A DNA stretch of 64,000 nucleotides, from NCBI GenBank assembly GCA_018715595.1, contig DVLI01000020.1, positions 102,515 to 166,514 on the forward strand. Reading direction: 5' to 3'. Source of the stretch: Candidatus Caccoplasma merdavium. Lineage in GTDB: Bacteria > Bacteroidota > Bacteroidia > Bacteroidales > UBA11471. Shown piece after piece: positions 56,344 through 64,000 of the stretch. Every line of letters starts with the position of its first letter. Within the stretch, counting starts at the first letter, position 1. The notes beneath the pieces are model-generated. The model had not been told where the DNA came from and made no database searches. It saw nothing but the letters and a program-made list of their open reading frames with translations. The position numbers and the translations under genes were made by a program.

Positions 56344-57477
56344 ATGAGAAAAATCGCATTTTTCGTCGTTGTCTTTCTGCTGGCCGCCCACGCATCGGCA
56401 CAGATTCGCTCGGATTACCGCCAAAAAGAGTTGAGCTGGACCCGCACGGCTTCACGCATCGACGACCGCTTCTTCTACCTCTATACCGACGAAGCCAAAC
56501 GCATCGCCGACAACTTGGTCATCTACCAACTGGAATCGGGCGCCTGGCCCAAAAATGTTTACTTCCCGGCCGAAATAACCCCCGAACAGAAGGAGAAAAT
56601 CATAGCCGACAAGAAACACGTCGAAAGAGGTACCATCGACAACGGCTCGACAACGACCGAAATCGCCTACCTCTCGAAAATGTATAACGTGGTGCGCGAC
56701 GAAAAATACAAAGAGGCCGCCTTGAAAGGCATCGAATACCTGCTCGCCGCCCAATATGAAAACGGCGGGTGGCCCCAATTCTACCCCAACGCCAAAGGGT
56801 ATGCCCGCCATATCACCTACAACGACAACGCCATGGTAAACGCGATGCGCGTGCTGCAAGCCATCTTCGAGTATGATCCGCTCTACTGGTATGTGCCCGC
56901 GGAACTGCGCGGAAGAGCCAAAACCGCCTTTGACAAAGGTGTGCAATGTATCCTCGCCACCCAAGTGGTGCAAGATGGCAAACCCACGGTGTGGTGTGCC
57001 CAACACGACTTCGAGACCCTGGCTCCGGCCAAGGCCCGCGCGTATGAACTGCCTTCGCTCAGCGGCCAGGAATCGGACAACATCGTGCTGCTGCTCATGG
57101 ACATACCCAACCCTTCGCCCGAAGTGATTGCCGCCGTGGAAAATGCCGTCGCGTGGTTTGAGAAATCAAAAATCGAAGGAATACGCCTCGAATATTACCG
57201 CAATGACAAAGGGCAACGCGACTACCGCGTCGTGGCTTGCGAGAAATGTCCGCCCATGTGGGCCCGCTTCTATGACTTAGAGACCAACCGCCCCTTCTTC
57301 TGCGACCGCGACGGCATCAAGAAATATGACGTGTCGCAAATCGGACACGAACGCCGCACGGGGTACAGCTGGTACAACCGCGACGGAAGCCGTGTACTCG
57401 CTCGCTACAAGATGTGGAAACGGGAACATCAAGGACAAGCGGGTCGCGAGATTCCCCGCAACCGCACCCGCTGGTAA
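56344..57477 (+). CDS. pelA: Pectate lyase, PL10 family (PelA-type)
   Basis: A 377-residue secreted enzyme that cleaves polygalacturonate by beta-elimination. Signal peptide residues 1-20 (ending ASAQ). Family features: LVIYQLESGAWPKN, NGSTTTEIAYLSKMY, LLAAQYENGGWPQFYPN, ITYNDNAMVNAMRVL, TVWCAQHDFETLAPAKARAYELPSLSG, and FCDRDGIKKYDVSQIGHERRTGYSWY near the end, all typical of PL10. Its unsaturated galacturonate products feed the hexuronate genes to the right. It is transcribed alone and ends at a bidirectional terminator shared with the HD gene. Confidence 0.93.
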   Translation: MRKIAFFVVVFLLAAHASAQIRSDYRQKELSWTRTASRIDDRFFYLYTDEAKRIADNLVIYQLESGAWPKNVYFPAEITPEQKEKIIADKKHVERGTIDNGSTTTEIAYLSKMYNVVRDEKYKEAALKGIEYLLAAQYENGGWPQFYPNAKGYARHITYNDNAMVNAMRVLQAIFEYDPLYWYVPAELRGRAKTAFDKGVQCILATQVVQDGKPTVWCAQHDFETLAPAKARAYELPSLSGQESDNIVLLLMDIPNPSPEVIAAVENAVAWFEKSKIEGIRLEYYRNDKGQRDYRVVACEKCPPMWARFYDLETNRPFFCDRDGIKKYDVSQIGHERRTGYSWYNRDGSRVLARYKMWKREHQGQAGREIPRNRTRW

Positions 57478-57500
57478 TAGCGACCAACCTTCTTTACAAC

Positions 57501-57540
57501 AAACAGGGCGGCTCCCATTGCGGGGAGCCGCCCTGTTTTA
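57501..57540. terminator. Bidirectional terminator between pelA and the HD-domain gene
   Basis: A perfect 16-bp stem AAACAGGGCGGCTCCC / GGGAGCCGCCCTGTTT with a 6-base loop and T-rich ends on both strands, between convergent genes. Confidence 0.9.
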
Positions 57541-57569
57541 TCATATAGGAGAGTTTCTGCCGGAAAGGG

Positions 57570-58079
57570 TCAAAGGCCGAAAAGCCGGCGGTAGAGAGCT
57601 TTGCCCGTAGCGGTGGTCACCATCTTGTCGAGGTATTCTCCCGCCTTGGCCTTGTCGTAATACCCCTCGATGAGATTCACGATGAGGTCGGCTTCAAAGA
57701 GAGGCTCGAAATGCAACTTGCGGGCGGCCGGCAACTGATGATGTGAACCGACAACCGCGGCCAGCCACGATTTCTCCTCGGTGGTGAGGCCGTCGACCGT
57801 TTCGAGCCACTCGGCCGCCATGCGGCAACCGGTCTCCTGCTGGTGCATGGGGCGACTGTCGCCATAAAGCCTCCGGGCTTCGGGACATCCGATGTCGTGC
57901 AACCAAGCGGCCACTTCGAGCAAGTCGACGCGATGAGCGTCGGGTTCTTCCCCCACGGCAATAAGACGGGTATAGGAGGCAACGGCCTGGGTATGCACGA
58001 TTTGTTCATACACAGGAGGGTTGTCGATGTAATAATCGACAACCCTCCGAGCAATCATATCTTTTAAATTCCATTGCAT
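57570..58079 (-). CDS. HD-domain phosphohydrolase family protein
   Basis: The 169-residue protein has the metal-binding HD superfamily pattern: HTQAV (first His), WLHDIGCPEARR (HD pair), HQQETG and SHHQLP (further His ligands). Such proteins are small-molecule or nucleotide phosphohydrolases; the substrate here is not known. It lies 27 bases downstream of uxaA on the same strand and is probably the last gene of the lacI-uxaB-uxaA transcript, though a metabolic link is not obvious. Confidence 0.82.
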   Translation of the reverse strand: MQWNLKDMIARRVVDYYIDNPPVYEQIVHTQAVASYTRLIAVGEEPDAHRVDLLEVAAWLHDIGCPEARRLYGDSRPMHQQETGCRMAAEWLETVDGLTTEEKSWLAAVVGSHHQLPAARKLHFEPLFEADLIVNLIEGYYDKAKAGEYLDKMVTTATGKALYRRLFGL

Positions 58080-58106
58080 GGCTGCAACAAAATCGAAAAA
58101 GTTTTT

Positions 58107-59597
58107 TTACAAAGTAACACCGGTCTTGAAGATGGCTATCTCGCGGTAACCTTTCTTCTCGTTGTTGACATGTTCACCGCTGGCAACGGCTATCACATAC
58201 TGGATAAAGCGTTCAACAACGGTATCCATCGTCTCACCATCGACGAGCGTTCCGGCGTTGAAGTCGATCCAGCCGGGTTTGTGGGCGGCCAAATTGCTGT
58301 TGGTCGAAATCTTCATCGTGGGGACATAGGTTCCGAACGGCGTTCCACGTCCCGTCGTGAAGAGAACCATCTGGCAACCGGCCGAGGCGAGTGCCGTGGC
58401 AGCCACCAAGTCGTTGCCGGGAGCGCTGAGCAGGTTGAGCCCCTTGGTTTTGAGGCGCTCACCATACATCAACACGTCGCGCACAATCGATTTGCCGCAT
58501 TTCTGCGTGCAACCGAGCGACTTGTCTTCGAGGGTGGAGATACCGCCGGCCTTGTTCCCGGGAGAGGGATTTTCATATACCGGTTGGTTATTGGCCATGA
58601 AATAAGCCTTGAAGTCGTTGATGAGATGCACCGTCTTGTCGAAGAGCTCGGGAGTAGCGCAACGGTTCATGAGAATCGTCTCGGCGCCGAACATTTCGGG
58701 AACTTCGGTAAGCACCGTTGTTCCGCCCTGCGACACGAGGAAATCGGAGAAGACACCCAGCAGGGGATTGGCCGTGATGCCCGAGAACCCGTCGGAGCCA
58801 CCGCATTTGAGACCCACGCGCAACTCGCTCAGGGGGACATCGACGCGCACATCTTTCGAGGCTTTGGCATAGAGGTCGCGCAGGAGGGCCATGCCGGTCT
58901 CGAACTCGTCGTCGACCTTTTGGCATACCATGAATTTCACACGCTCCTCATCGACCGGACCTACCAGTTCCTTGAAGGCGTCCATCTGGTTGTTTTCGCA
59001 ACCGAGACCGACAACCAACACGGCTCCGGCATTGGGGTGCTTCACCATGTCGCGCAACACCTTGCGAGTGTTCTCATGGTCGTTGCCCAACTGCGAACAA
59101 CCGTAGTTGTGCGGGAACGAAACAATGGCATCGACACCGGCTCCCTGCGTCTCCTTGCGCAGCGCTTCGGCCAACTGGTTTACTACCCCGTTGACACAAC
59201 CTACCGTGGGGATAATCCAAATCTCATTGCGCACGCCCACTTCGCCGTTTTTACGGCGATAGCCTTTGAAGGTAAGCCCTCTATCGGGTTGTGACACATC
59301 GACCAACTTGGGGGTGTAGGTATATTCGAGCAACCCCTCGAGATTGGTCTTGATGTTTTTCTCATTCACCCATGCACCGCGGGCAATGGCCGCGCGGGCA
59401 TGTCCGATGGGATAGCCATACTTGATGATGTGCTCGTCGGCAGCAAAGTCTTGGAGAGCCACCTTGTGTCCGGCGGGAACGTCTTCGACGAGGACGATTT
59501 CGACGCCGTCGACCGTAAGCCGGTCGCCCTTCTTCAAGGGGTCAATCGCTACGACCACATTATCGGCAGGATTGATTTTTATATAACGTGTACTCAT
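58107..59597 (-). CDS. uxaA: Altronate dehydratase UxaA
   Basis: UxaA dehydrates D-altronate to 2-keto-3-deoxygluconate. The 496-residue protein combines the N-terminal SAF-like small domain (INPADNVVVAIDPLKKGD to YGYPIGHARAAIA) with the large dehydratase domain: RKNGEVGVRNEIWIIPTVGCVN, HNYGCSQLGNDHENT, GLKCGGSDGFSGITANPLLG, and VLFTTGRGTPFGTYVPT. It follows uxaB by 9 bases in the galacturonate branch. Confidence 0.95.
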   Translation of the reverse strand: MSTRYIKINPADNVVVAIDPLKKGDRLTVDGVEIVLVEDVPAGHKVALQDFAADEHIIKYGYPIGHARAAIARGAWVNEKNIKTNLEGLLEYTYTPKLVDVSQPDRGLTFKGYRRKNGEVGVRNEIWIIPTVGCVNGVVNQLAEALRKETQGAGVDAIVSFPHNYGCSQLGNDHENTRKVLRDMVKHPNAGAVLVVGLGCENNQMDAFKELVGPVDEERVKFMVCQKVDDEFETGMALLRDLYAKASKDVRVDVPLSELRVGLKCGGSDGFSGITANPLLGVFSDFLVSQGGTTVLTEVPEMFGAETILMNRCATPELFDKTVHLINDFKAYFMANNQPVYENPSPGNKAGGISTLEDKSLGCTQKCGKSIVRDVLMYGERLKTKGLNLLSAPGNDLVAATALASAGCQMVLFTTGRGTPFGTYVPTMKISTNSNLAAHKPGWIDFNAGTLVDGETMDTVVERFIQYVIAVASGEHVNNEKKGYREIAIFKTGVTL

Positions 59598-59606
59598 AAA
59601 TCGGGA

Positions 59607-61046
59607 TTAGAGAATGGTTTTCACGGTTTCGAGCATGCCTTTTTCTTGAATCGAATCGAGGTATCCTTTCACGGCGTCGGTCAAGCCGGGAATGTTGTTG
59701 AGGTTCTCGCCCCAAATCGACTCGGCAGCCAATACGCCTTCGGCCACTTTCTTGGTGCAACCAGTAGCCCACAGGTCTTTGAGCATCTGCATGATTTCGG
59801 GAGCATCGTTGGGAACGATTTCGGCACCGTCGGCACGCACACCGCCCTTGTAGTAGGTGATGATGGCGGCAAGACCCAGCACGAGACCTTTGGGAAGCTC
59901 GCCTTTGCGTTCGAGATATACTTTCAAGCCGGGCAGGTCGCGGGTTTGATATTTCGGGAACGAGTTGAGCATGATGGAGGTTACTTGGTGGTCAACAAAC
60001 GGGTTGTTGAAACGTTCGAGCACATCTTCGGCAAATTTCTTCAATTCGTCTTTCGGGAGGTTCAGCGTCTCCATCAACTCTTCGAACATCACTTTGTGGA
60101 TATACTTGCCTACGACTTCGTGTTGGCAAGCATCACGAACGATGTTGATGCCCGACAGGTAGGCCACGGGCGACAATACGGTGTGCGGGCCGTTGAGCAG
60201 GGTCACTTTGCGTTCGTGGTAAGGAGCTTCGGAGGGCACGAAGAGTACATTGAGGCCGGCCTTGTCGGCGGGGAATTCCTTGGCTACGCTCTCGGGAGCC
60301 TCGATAACCCAAAGGTGGAAGATTTCGGCTTGTACCACGAGATTGTCGTCGTATTGCAGTTTTTCCTTGATGGCGGCAATGTCTTTGCGGGGGAAGCCCG
60401 GCACGATGCGGTCTACGAGGGTAGCATACACGCCGCAAGCCTCTTCGAACCATTTTTTGAAATCTTCACCGAGGTTCCACAATTCGATGTATTGGTAGAT
60501 GGTCTCTTTGAGCTTGTGACCGTTGAGGAAGATAAGCTCGCAGGGGAAGATAATGAGACCCTTGGTCTTGTCGCCGTTGAAGGTTTTGTAACGACGATAG
60601 AGGAGCTGGGTGAGTTTTCCGGGATAGGACGAAGCGGGAGCGTCTTCGAGCTTGCAGGTGGGATCAAAGGCGATACCGGCCTCGGTCGTGTTGGAAATCA
60701 CGAAACGCATTTCGGGTTGGTCGGCCAGTTTCATGAATTCTTCGTTCTGCGTGTAGGGGTTCAAAGCGCGGCTGATGACATCGATCATCGTGAGGCTGTT
60801 TACCACCTGGCCTTTGTCGAGACCTTGCAGATTGACATGATAGAGGCAGTCTTGTCCGTTCAACATATCGACCATACCTTTGTCGATGGGTTGCACAACA
60901 ACGACACTGCTATTGAAATCGGCTTTCTCGTCCATGTTGTAGATAATCCAGTCTACAAATGCACGCAGGAAGTTACCTTCTCCAAATTGAATGATGCGTT
61001 CGGGATATTTGTTGGCCCGAGCAGTGGTTCTGTTAAGCGGTTTCAT
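59607..61046 (-). CDS. uxaB: Tagaturonate reductase UxaB
   Basis: UxaB reduces D-tagaturonate to D-altronate with NADH. The 479-residue protein is of the mannitol-dehydrogenase family: IQFGEGNFLRAFVDWIIYNM at the nucleotide-binding start, VVVQPIDKGMVDMLN, MRFVISNTTEAGIAFDPT, and the C-terminal LRVFD-type LNSFPKYQTRDLPGLK region. It lies between the regulator (29 bases before) and uxaA (9 bases after). Confidence 0.94.
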   Translation of the reverse strand: MKPLNRTTARANKYPERIIQFGEGNFLRAFVDWIIYNMDEKADFNSSVVVVQPIDKGMVDMLNGQDCLYHVNLQGLDKGQVVNSLTMIDVISRALNPYTQNEEFMKLADQPEMRFVISNTTEAGIAFDPTCKLEDAPASSYPGKLTQLLYRRYKTFNGDKTKGLIIFPCELIFLNGHKLKETIYQYIELWNLGEDFKKWFEEACGVYATLVDRIVPGFPRKDIAAIKEKLQYDDNLVVQAEIFHLWVIEAPESVAKEFPADKAGLNVLFVPSEAPYHERKVTLLNGPHTVLSPVAYLSGINIVRDACQHEVVGKYIHKVMFEELMETLNLPKDELKKFAEDVLERFNNPFVDHQVTSIMLNSFPKYQTRDLPGLKVYLERKGELPKGLVLGLAAIITYYKGGVRADGAEIVPNDAPEIMQMLKDLWATGCTKKVAEGVLAAESIWGENLNNIPGLTDAVKGYLDSIQEKGMLETVKTIL

Positions 61047-61075
61047 AGGTTTTTACTTTTTTAATGTGAGTTATT

Positions 61076-62149
61076 TTAGAAAAGTTGAAAATCGGTATAA
61101 TAGTCAATATTTTCGGCCGTGAGAATGTCGATGGGCATGAAATTGCGACGCGGCACGGCCTTCTTGAATACCTTGTACTCGCAAAGGGCTTTCATGCCCC
61201 GGTAGCCCTGTAACTCGGGCCGTTGTGAAATCAAGTATCGTATCTTCCCTTCTTTCAAGGCTTTGACATTGGGCAACAACAATTCATATCCCAGCAAGCG
61301 AATGTGCGAAAGCTGCAAGTCGTCGAGGTAACAGGCTATGCGGAACACTCGCGAATTAAAGGTAATCCCCTCTTTTATCCAAGGGTATTGTATGAAAAAA
61401 TCGCGAATGGTTTGCAGGTTGAGACGGTCGTCGGAGGGGTGAAGCATCACCACCCGCAAATGATGGTCGGGCAAATTCTCCTCCACATATTTCAAAAAGC
61501 CTTGATACCGGAGGTCGGACTGATTGGAGCCCACATTTCCGTAACGGTTGATTTTGAAAACAGCGATGTCGTTCTGCGGCTCGATGTCGGCCAACAAAAG
61601 TTTGGCGGCCAAATAGCCGCTCTGCAATGAATCCATGCCGAAATAAGAAAGCGCATCGGCTTCGGCGATGTCGGAATCGATAAAGACATAGGGTATCTGC
61701 CTGCTGTCGAGGCGTGAAGCCAAATAGACCGACGAGTCCTTGAATATCGGGGCCAGCAGCACGGCATCGGGGGTCGATGCCAAAAGCCTGTCGGCCGAAG
61801 CTTCAAAGTCACGGCAATCGTACTGGTCAAAGAGGATTTGCTCGACGTTGATGTTGAGATTGGCATATTCCCTGGCAGCCAAATCGACTCCGCGCACGAC
61901 CTCTATCCAGTAATCATATCCTCCGGCCTTGGGCAAGAGGGCTGCCACTTTGTAATGGCGTTTCGAGGCCAATGCCGAAGCATAAGGATTGGGACGATAG
62001 TCGAGTTCCTTCAAGACGGCCTCTACCTTTTCGCGCGTCCGTGCCGACACTTCGCCGCGGGCATGCAATACCCGGTCGACAGTGCCTGCCGAGACACCGG
62101 CCATGCGCGCAATATCCTTGATACGGATTTTATCCGAACTTTTTTCCAC
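61076..62149 (-). CDS. LacI-family transcriptional regulator of hexuronate use
   Basis: The 357-residue protein has an N-terminal LacI helix-turn-helix (IRIKDIARMAGVSAGTVDRVLHARGEVSARTREKVE) and a periplasmic-binding-protein-like sensor domain from about residue 70 (YKVAALLPKAGGYDYWIEVV). It heads the minus-strand uxaB-uxaA operon and is divergent from uxaC-kdgK. It most likely represses both and is released by a hexuronate or KDG, but the ligand is inferred from context only. Confidence 0.9.
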   Translation of the reverse strand: MEKSSDKIRIKDIARMAGVSAGTVDRVLHARGEVSARTREKVEAVLKELDYRPNPYASALASKRHYKVAALLPKAGGYDYWIEVVRGVDLAAREYANLNINVEQILFDQYDCRDFEASADRLLASTPDAVLLAPIFKDSSVYLASRLDSRQIPYVFIDSDIAEADALSYFGMDSLQSGYLAAKLLLADIEPQNDIAVFKINRYGNVGSNQSDLRYQGFLKYVEENLPDHHLRVVMLHPSDDRLNLQTIRDFFIQYPWIKEGITFNSRVFRIACYLDDLQLSHIRLLGYELLLPNVKALKEGKIRYLISQRPELQGYRGMKALCEYKVFKKAVPRRNFMPIDILTAENIDYYTDFQLF

Positions 62150-62195
62150 GACGCTGTTTTGGTTTTCTATGATAGAAACGGTCTTTTTGTTCTCG

Positions 62196-62225
62196 CAAAT
62201 ATATGATTTTTATTTTGTACTTCAA
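62196..62225 (-). promoter_or_regulatory. Promoter of lacI-uxaB-uxaA
   Basis: On the minus strand a -7 TATATTTG (62203-62196) and a -33 TTG (62225-62223) are separated by 19 bases. It overlaps the promoter for uxaC on the other strand. Confidence 0.65.
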
Positions 62226-62243
62226 AAAAAAATCGTAATTTCG
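62213..62243 (+). promoter_or_regulatory. Probable promoter of uxaC-kdgK and operator region
   Basis: TTG (62215-62217) and a one-mismatch -7 box TAATTTCG (62236-62243) lie 18 bases apart. Directly after it, CGTG-N6-CACG (62242-62255) is a small palindrome with a CCCGAA centre that could be a LacI-type operator. Confidence 0.45.
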
Positions 62244-62426
62244 TGCCCGAACACGGTACAAATCCATGGGCTTTTTCGGCTTCGTGGCTCTGTGTGAAAC
62301 AACTGCGAAAAAAGAGGTCAGTACCCTTGCCCGATAATGGCATCGCCGAAAGGACTCGGCAGGGGAAAAACCGATTTTTACAAGAGGATAATGTCAATAA
62401 ATATACCATTTAAAACTTCCATCATT

Positions 62427-63833
62427 ATGAAAAACTTTATGGATGAGAATTTCCTGCTGCAAACCGAAACGGCACAGGAATTATATCACAACCACGCGGC
62501 TAAAATGCCCATCATCGACTATCACTGCCACTTGATTCCCCAAATGGTGGCCGATGACCACAAGTTCAAATCGCTGACCGAGATATGGCTCGGCGGAGAC
62601 CACTACAAATGGCGCGCCATGCGCACCAACGGTGTCGATGAACGCTACTGCACGGGCAAAGACACCACCGACTGGGAAAAATTTGAGAAATGGGCCGAGA
62701 CCGTCCCCTACACCATGCGCAACCCGCTCTATCACTGGACACACCTCGAATTGAAAACGGCTTTCGGCATCGACAAGATTCTCAGCCCGAAAACCGCACG
62801 CGAAATCTATGAAGAATGTAATGCCAAATTGGCTCTTCCCGAATATTCGGCACGGGGCATGATGCGCCGTTATCATGTAGAGGTGGTGTGCACCACCGAC
62901 GACCCCGTCGATTCGCTCGAATACCACATCAAGACTCGCGAAAGCGGTTTCGAAATCAAGATGCTCCCCACTTGGCGTCCCGACAAGGCCATGGCCGTAG
63001 AGGTTCCGGCCGACTTCCGCGCTTATGTTGAGAAACTGGGCGAAGTGAGCGGTATCTCCATCTCGACCTTCGACGACATGATTGCCGCCCTGAGAAAACG
63101 TCACGAGTTCTTCGCCGAGCAAGGCTGCAAACTCTCCGACCACGGCATCGAGGAATTCTACGCCGAAGACTATACCGATGCCGAAATCAAAGCCATCTTC
63201 AACAAAGTATATGGCGGCACCCAACTCACCCAGGAAGAGATTCTGAAATTCAAATCGGCCATGCTGGTTGTCTTCGGTGAAATGGATTGGGAAACCGGCT
63301 GGACACAACAATTCCACTACGGCGCAATCCGCAACAACAACTCGAAGATGTTCAAATTGCTGGGTCCCGACACCGGCTTCGACTCCATCGGCGAATTTAC
63401 CACCGCCAAAGCCATGGCCAAATATCTCGACCGTCTCAACAGCAACGGGAAACTCACCAAAACGATTCTCTACAACCTCAACCCCTGCGCCAATGAAGTG
63501 ATTGCCACCATGCTCGGCAACTTCCAGGACGGCACGATTCCCGGCAAAATACAATTCGGTTCGGGCTGGTGGTTCCTCGACCAAAAAGACGGTATGGAGA
63601 AACAGATGAATGCCCTCTCGGTACTCGGACTCCTGAGCCGCTTCGTAGGTATGCTCACCGACTCGCGCAGCTTCCTCTCCTACCCGCGTCACGAATACTT
63701 CCGCCGCACCCTTTGCAACCTGGTAGGTCGCGACGTCGAAAACGGCGAAATTCCCTACTCCGAAATCGACCGCGTGCGTCAGATGATCGAAGACATCAGC
63801 TACTACAATGCCAAAAATTTCTTTCAATTTTAA
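62427..63833 (+). CDS. uxaC: Uronate isomerase UxaC
   Basis: UxaC isomerises D-glucuronate to fructuronate and D-galacturonate to tagaturonate. From the ATG at 62427 (MKNFMDENFLLQTETAQEL) the protein has 468 residues, the family's normal size. It belongs to the amidohydrolase superfamily: the metal site DYHCHLIPQ near the N-terminus, VVCTTDDPVDSLEYH, and DSRSFLSYPRHEYFRRTLCN near the end are visible. Further in-frame ATGs upstream are ignored for this reason. The KDG kinase gene follows after 21 bases. Confidence 0.96.
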   Translation: MKNFMDENFLLQTETAQELYHNHAAKMPIIDYHCHLIPQMVADDHKFKSLTEIWLGGDHYKWRAMRTNGVDERYCTGKDTTDWEKFEKWAETVPYTMRNPLYHWTHLELKTAFGIDKILSPKTAREIYEECNAKLALPEYSARGMMRRYHVEVVCTTDDPVDSLEYHIKTRESGFEIKMLPTWRPDKAMAVEVPADFRAYVEKLGEVSGISISTFDDMIAALRKRHEFFAEQGCKLSDHGIEEFYAEDYTDAEIKAIFNKVYGGTQLTQEEILKFKSAMLVVFGEMDWETGWTQQFHYGAIRNNNSKMFKLLGPDTGFDSIGEFTTAKAMAKYLDRLNSNGKLTKTILYNLNPCANEVIATMLGNFQDGTIPGKIQFGSGWWFLDQKDGMEKQMNALSVLGLLSRFVGMLTDSRSFLSYPRHEYFRRTLCNLVGRDVENGEIPYSEIDRVRQMIEDISYYNAKNFFQF

Positions 63834-63854
63834 CACACATAAAGACAAACTGCT

Positions 63855-64000
63855 ATGAGCAAAAAAGTTGTTACCTTCGGGGAAATCATGTTGCGTCTGG
63901 CAACTCCCGGCTATCTCCGTTTTTCACAAGCCAAAGAATTTACCGCTACTTTCGGCGGTGGTGAAGCCAACGTCGCCGTTTCGCTCGCCAACTACGGCCT
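63855..64000 (+). CDS. kdgK: 2-keto-3-deoxygluconate kinase, N-terminal fragment
   Basis: The gene runs off the right edge; about 48 residues are visible. MSKKVVTFGEIMLRLATPGYLRF and TFGGGEANVAVSLANYG are the start and substrate-binding motif of PfkB-family sugar kinases, and the former closely matches KDG kinases of Bacteroidota. It would phosphorylate KDG made by UxaA. It is 21 bases after uxaC in the same operon. Confidence 0.85.
   Translation, partial: MSKKVVTFGEIMLRLATPGYLRFSQAKEFTATFGGGEANVAVSLANYG

Noticed and set aside
62481..63848. Long open frame antisense to uxaC
   Set aside because: Shadow of UxaC in GC-rich coding DNA; no recognisable domain.

Overview
The window looks like chromosomal DNA from a member of the Bacteroidales (phylum Bacteroidota), probably an anaerobic gut commensal. 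Evidence: many upstream regions carry the Bacteroidota -7 promoter motif TAnnTTTG (about 3410, 5793, 9072, 15340, 38015, 48643, 49518, 49878, and on the minus strand at 3237, 28729, 48417 and 62196); there are NigD-like and DUF3078 proteins, an S46 dipeptidyl-peptidase of DPP11 type, Bacteroidota-style YidC and RnfB, and tandem WxcM-like cupins. Genus cannot be fixed by reading alone. No rRNA, tRNA or CRISPR array was seen.

Layout. 1-5.7 kb: end of an MgtE transporter, dnaJ-grpE and ispE on the minus strand, dnaB and an AlkD-like gene. 5.8-12.5 kb: fur-like regulator, purA, rarA, serC-serA, DUF1015. 12.5-15.2 kb: ECF sigma factor, a protein joining an anti-sigma-like N-terminus to a predicted beta-barrel, and a NigD-like lipoprotein. 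15.3-22.5 kb: thiamine operon thiD-thiS-thiE-like-thiE-thiG-thiC-thiH-thiF under a TPP riboswitch, with a decayed gene between thiC and thiH. 22.6-24.7 kb: DPP11-type peptidase. 25.1-28.7 kb: pyrG-yidC (minus). 28.8-33.6 kb: three envelope genes (DUF3078 protein, HtrA-like protease with TPRs, BamA-type barrel). 33.6-37.7 kb: dTDP-3-amino-sugar genes rmlB-rmlA-two cupins-aminotransferase (minus). 38.0-43.6 kb: rseC-like gene plus rnfBCDGEA. 43.9-48.4 kb: hisG-hisD-hisC-hisB (minus) preceded by a leader peptide and attenuator. 48.7-52.5 kb: MgtC-like protein, a candidate noncoding RNA, a copper P-type ATPase and a small HMA protein. 52.5-56.1 kb: an AT-richer accessory patch with a fold-back repeat, frameshifted mobilisation-gene remnants, a structured leader, a secreted repeat protein and a uracil-DNA-glycosylase-like protein. 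56.3-64 kb: PL10 pectate lyase, then hexuronate catabolism (uxaA, uxaB, LacI regulator, divergent uxaC, start of a KDG kinase).

How the genes fit together. The pectate lyase and the uxa/kdg genes form a pectin-to-2-keto-3-deoxygluconate route. The thiamine operon holds HMP and thiazole synthesis and their joining step, and its TPP riboswitch is followed by a hairpin that buries the thiD start codon. The his operon is apparently controlled by a histidine-rich leader peptide. The Rnf complex couples ferredoxin oxidation to NAD reduction and ion pumping. The rml/cupin/aminotransferase genes would make a dTDP-3-amino-3,6-dideoxyhexose for a surface glycan.

Most interesting points: the his leader-peptide attenuator (48240-48424); the start-codon-masking thi riboswitch platform (15355-15513); two candidate structured RNAs (about 49532-49727 and 53343-53516); two ketoisomerase-like cupins that differ at a key histidine; a decayed gene in the thi operon; and the accessory patch.
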